A stretch of 22,431 bases of DNA, from assembly GCA_938049125.1 (NCBI GenBank), contig CALICR010000130.1, forward strand, positions 1 to 22,431, given 5' to 3'. Positions 21,598-22,431 of this stretch are shown here, one piece after another. Origin of the DNA: an uncultured Clostridia bacterium. Its GTDB lineage: Bacteria > Bacillota > Clostridia > Oscillospirales > Oscillospiraceae. The position numbers and the translations under genes were made by a program. Numbering within the stretch: the stretch's first letter is position 1; every line of letters begins with the position of its first letter. Below the pieces are notes generated by a model, which was given only the letters and a program-made list of their open reading frames with translations, did not search any database and had not been told where the DNA came from.

Positions 21598-22431
21598 CGG
21601 CCACCTCGAAAAAGCTCCGGACTGTGGAGAGCAGCCCCGCCTCGCAGCGGCCCAGCATCAGGAAGTCTCCCGCCGGGCTGTAGACCCGGTATTCGCCGTC
21701 GGCGAGGCCGGGGCGGGCGAGGGCGTTGCCGTGACGGCAGCGGGTCTCGCCGGTCTCGTCCAGCGTCAGGGCCGGACGGTCTTCAAACAGGGAATCGACG
21801 GGCAGCAGCTGCGCCTTGCCCGCGAGGATGTCCTCCATGGTGTAGGCCTGGCTGAGGTCATAGCGGCCTGCGCGGGTGCGCCGCAGGCTGTCCATGGCCG
21901 CGCCGCAGCCGAGGCGCTGGCCCAGGTCATGACAGACGGTGCGGACGTAGGTGCCCTTGGAGCAGCGGACGCGGATGCGGGCATGGTTCCCGGCGCAGCA
22001 TAGCAGCTCCAGCTCCTTCAGCTCGATGGGCCGCGCGGCCCGGGCGACCTCCTTGCCCTGGCGGGCCAGCTCGTAGAGCTTCTTCCCGCCGATCTTGACG
22101 GCGGAGTACATGGGCGGCGTCTGGAGCTGGGGGCCGGTCATGGCTGCGAGGACCTCACGCACCGCCTCGGGGTCCGGGGCGGCGGGACGCTCCTCCAGCA
22201 CGCGGCCGGTGGTGTCCTGGGTGTCGGTGACGAGGCCGAAGCGGACCCCGGCGATGTACTCCTTCTCCGCGGATTCGAAGAAGGGCACCGCCCGGGTGGC
22301 CCGGCCCAGGAACACGGGCAGCACGCCGGTGGCCATGGGATCCAAGGTCCCGCCGTGGCCGACGCGGCGCTCGTGGAAGACACCGCGCAGCTTCGCCGCC
22401 ACGTCCTGGCTCGTCCAGCCCGCGGGCTTGT
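21590..22431 (-). CDS. truB: tRNA pseudouridine(55) synthase TruB (5' end outside window)
   Basis: About 280 codons; only the first residues are missing. It forms pseudouridine 55 in the T-loop of tRNAs. Readable motifs: KPAGWTSQDVAAKLRG at the start of the visible part, GHGGTLDPMATGVLPVFLG with the catalytic Asp, the EKEYIAGVRFGLVTDTQDTTG block, PPMYSAVKIGGKKLYELARQG, and CSKGTYVRTVCHDLG. The C-terminal 60 residues form a small PUA-like domain (YRVYSPAGDFLMLG). The stop overlaps the ribF start. The usual upstream neighbours (rbfA, nrnA/DHH) would lie beyond the right edge. Confidence 0.96.
   Translation of the reverse strand, partial: KPAGWTSQDVAAKLRGVFHERRVGHGGTLDPMATGVLPVFLGRATRAVPFFESAEKEYIAGVRFGLVTDTQDTTGRVLEERPAAPDPEAVREVLAAMTGPQLQTPPMYSAVKIGGKKLYELARQGKEVARAARPIELKELELLCCAGNHARIRVRCSKGTYVRTVCHDLGQRLGCGAAMDSLRRTRAGRYDLSQAYTMEDILAGKAQLLPVDSLFEDRPALTLDETGETRCRHGNALARPGLADGEYRVYSPAGDFLMLGRCEAGLLSTVRSFFEVADG

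Noticed and set aside
1..22431. CRISPR array, insertion sequence, prophage or integration site
   Set aside because: No regularly spaced repeats, transposase or integrase reading frames, or tRNA-associated direct repeats were seen; the tRNA-Leu is followed directly by its terminator.

Overview
The window is GC-rich, densely coded DNA with a Firmicutes gene set: RNase Y next to YmdB, maf-mreC-mreD-PBP2, an LPXTG surface-protein relic, a UraA-type uracil permease, and truB-ribF. Strong Shine-Dalgarno sequences, TTGACA/TATAAT promoters and short intrinsic terminators are easy to see. I infer a high-GC anaerobic Clostridia chromosome, most likely Oscillospiraceae/Ruminococcaceae. The presence of Hcp fits an anaerobe. 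No plasmid, phage, transposon or CRISPR signature is visible.

Layout. (a) 1-2677, minus: ymdB, an SbcD-like nuclease and an SbcC/YhaN-like ATPase (cut by the window edge) form one overlapping operon behind its own promoter. (b) 2811-4361, minus: rny, with a near-consensus promoter and two terminator hairpins separating it from ymdB. (c) 4655-4738: tRNA-Leu(UAG), divergent from rny. (d) 4862-5377: an unrecognised 171-aa protein whose N-terminus resembles ADP-ribosyltransferase folds. (e) 5586-7181: hcp, with an inverted repeat upstream of its -10. (f) 7301-8350, minus: a broken LPXTG protein remnant and yfbR. (g) 8499-10782: a DUF2207-like membrane protein and a DUF3786 protein, divergent from yfbR across a region with two palindromes. 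(h) 10975-17151: one long transcription unit of U32/RlhA-like protein, maf, mreC, mreD and PBP2. (i) 17262-18853: uracil permease behind a structured leader with a small open frame. (j) 18950-20652: DUF2500 protein and a MocR-type regulator. (k) 20698-22431, minus: truB (cut by the window edge) and ribF.

How they work together. The U32-to-PBP2 unit supplies the elongasome (MreC, MreD, PBP2) with a nucleotide house-cleaning enzyme and a probable rRNA/tRNA modification enzyme. RNase Y and YmdB are RNA-turnover neighbours. SbcC/SbcD are DNA end-processing partners. TruB and RibF are the usual end of the nusA-infB-rbfA-truB-ribF cluster.

Most of the window is housekeeping. Points deserving attention are the uraA leader, where a pyrimidine tract can pair along 14 bp with the ribosome-binding site; an mreD reading frame with no ATG/GTG/TTG at the expected start; a MocR regulator whose PLP lysine position is arginine; the orphan ART-like protein; and palindromic candidate operators at yfbR and hcp.
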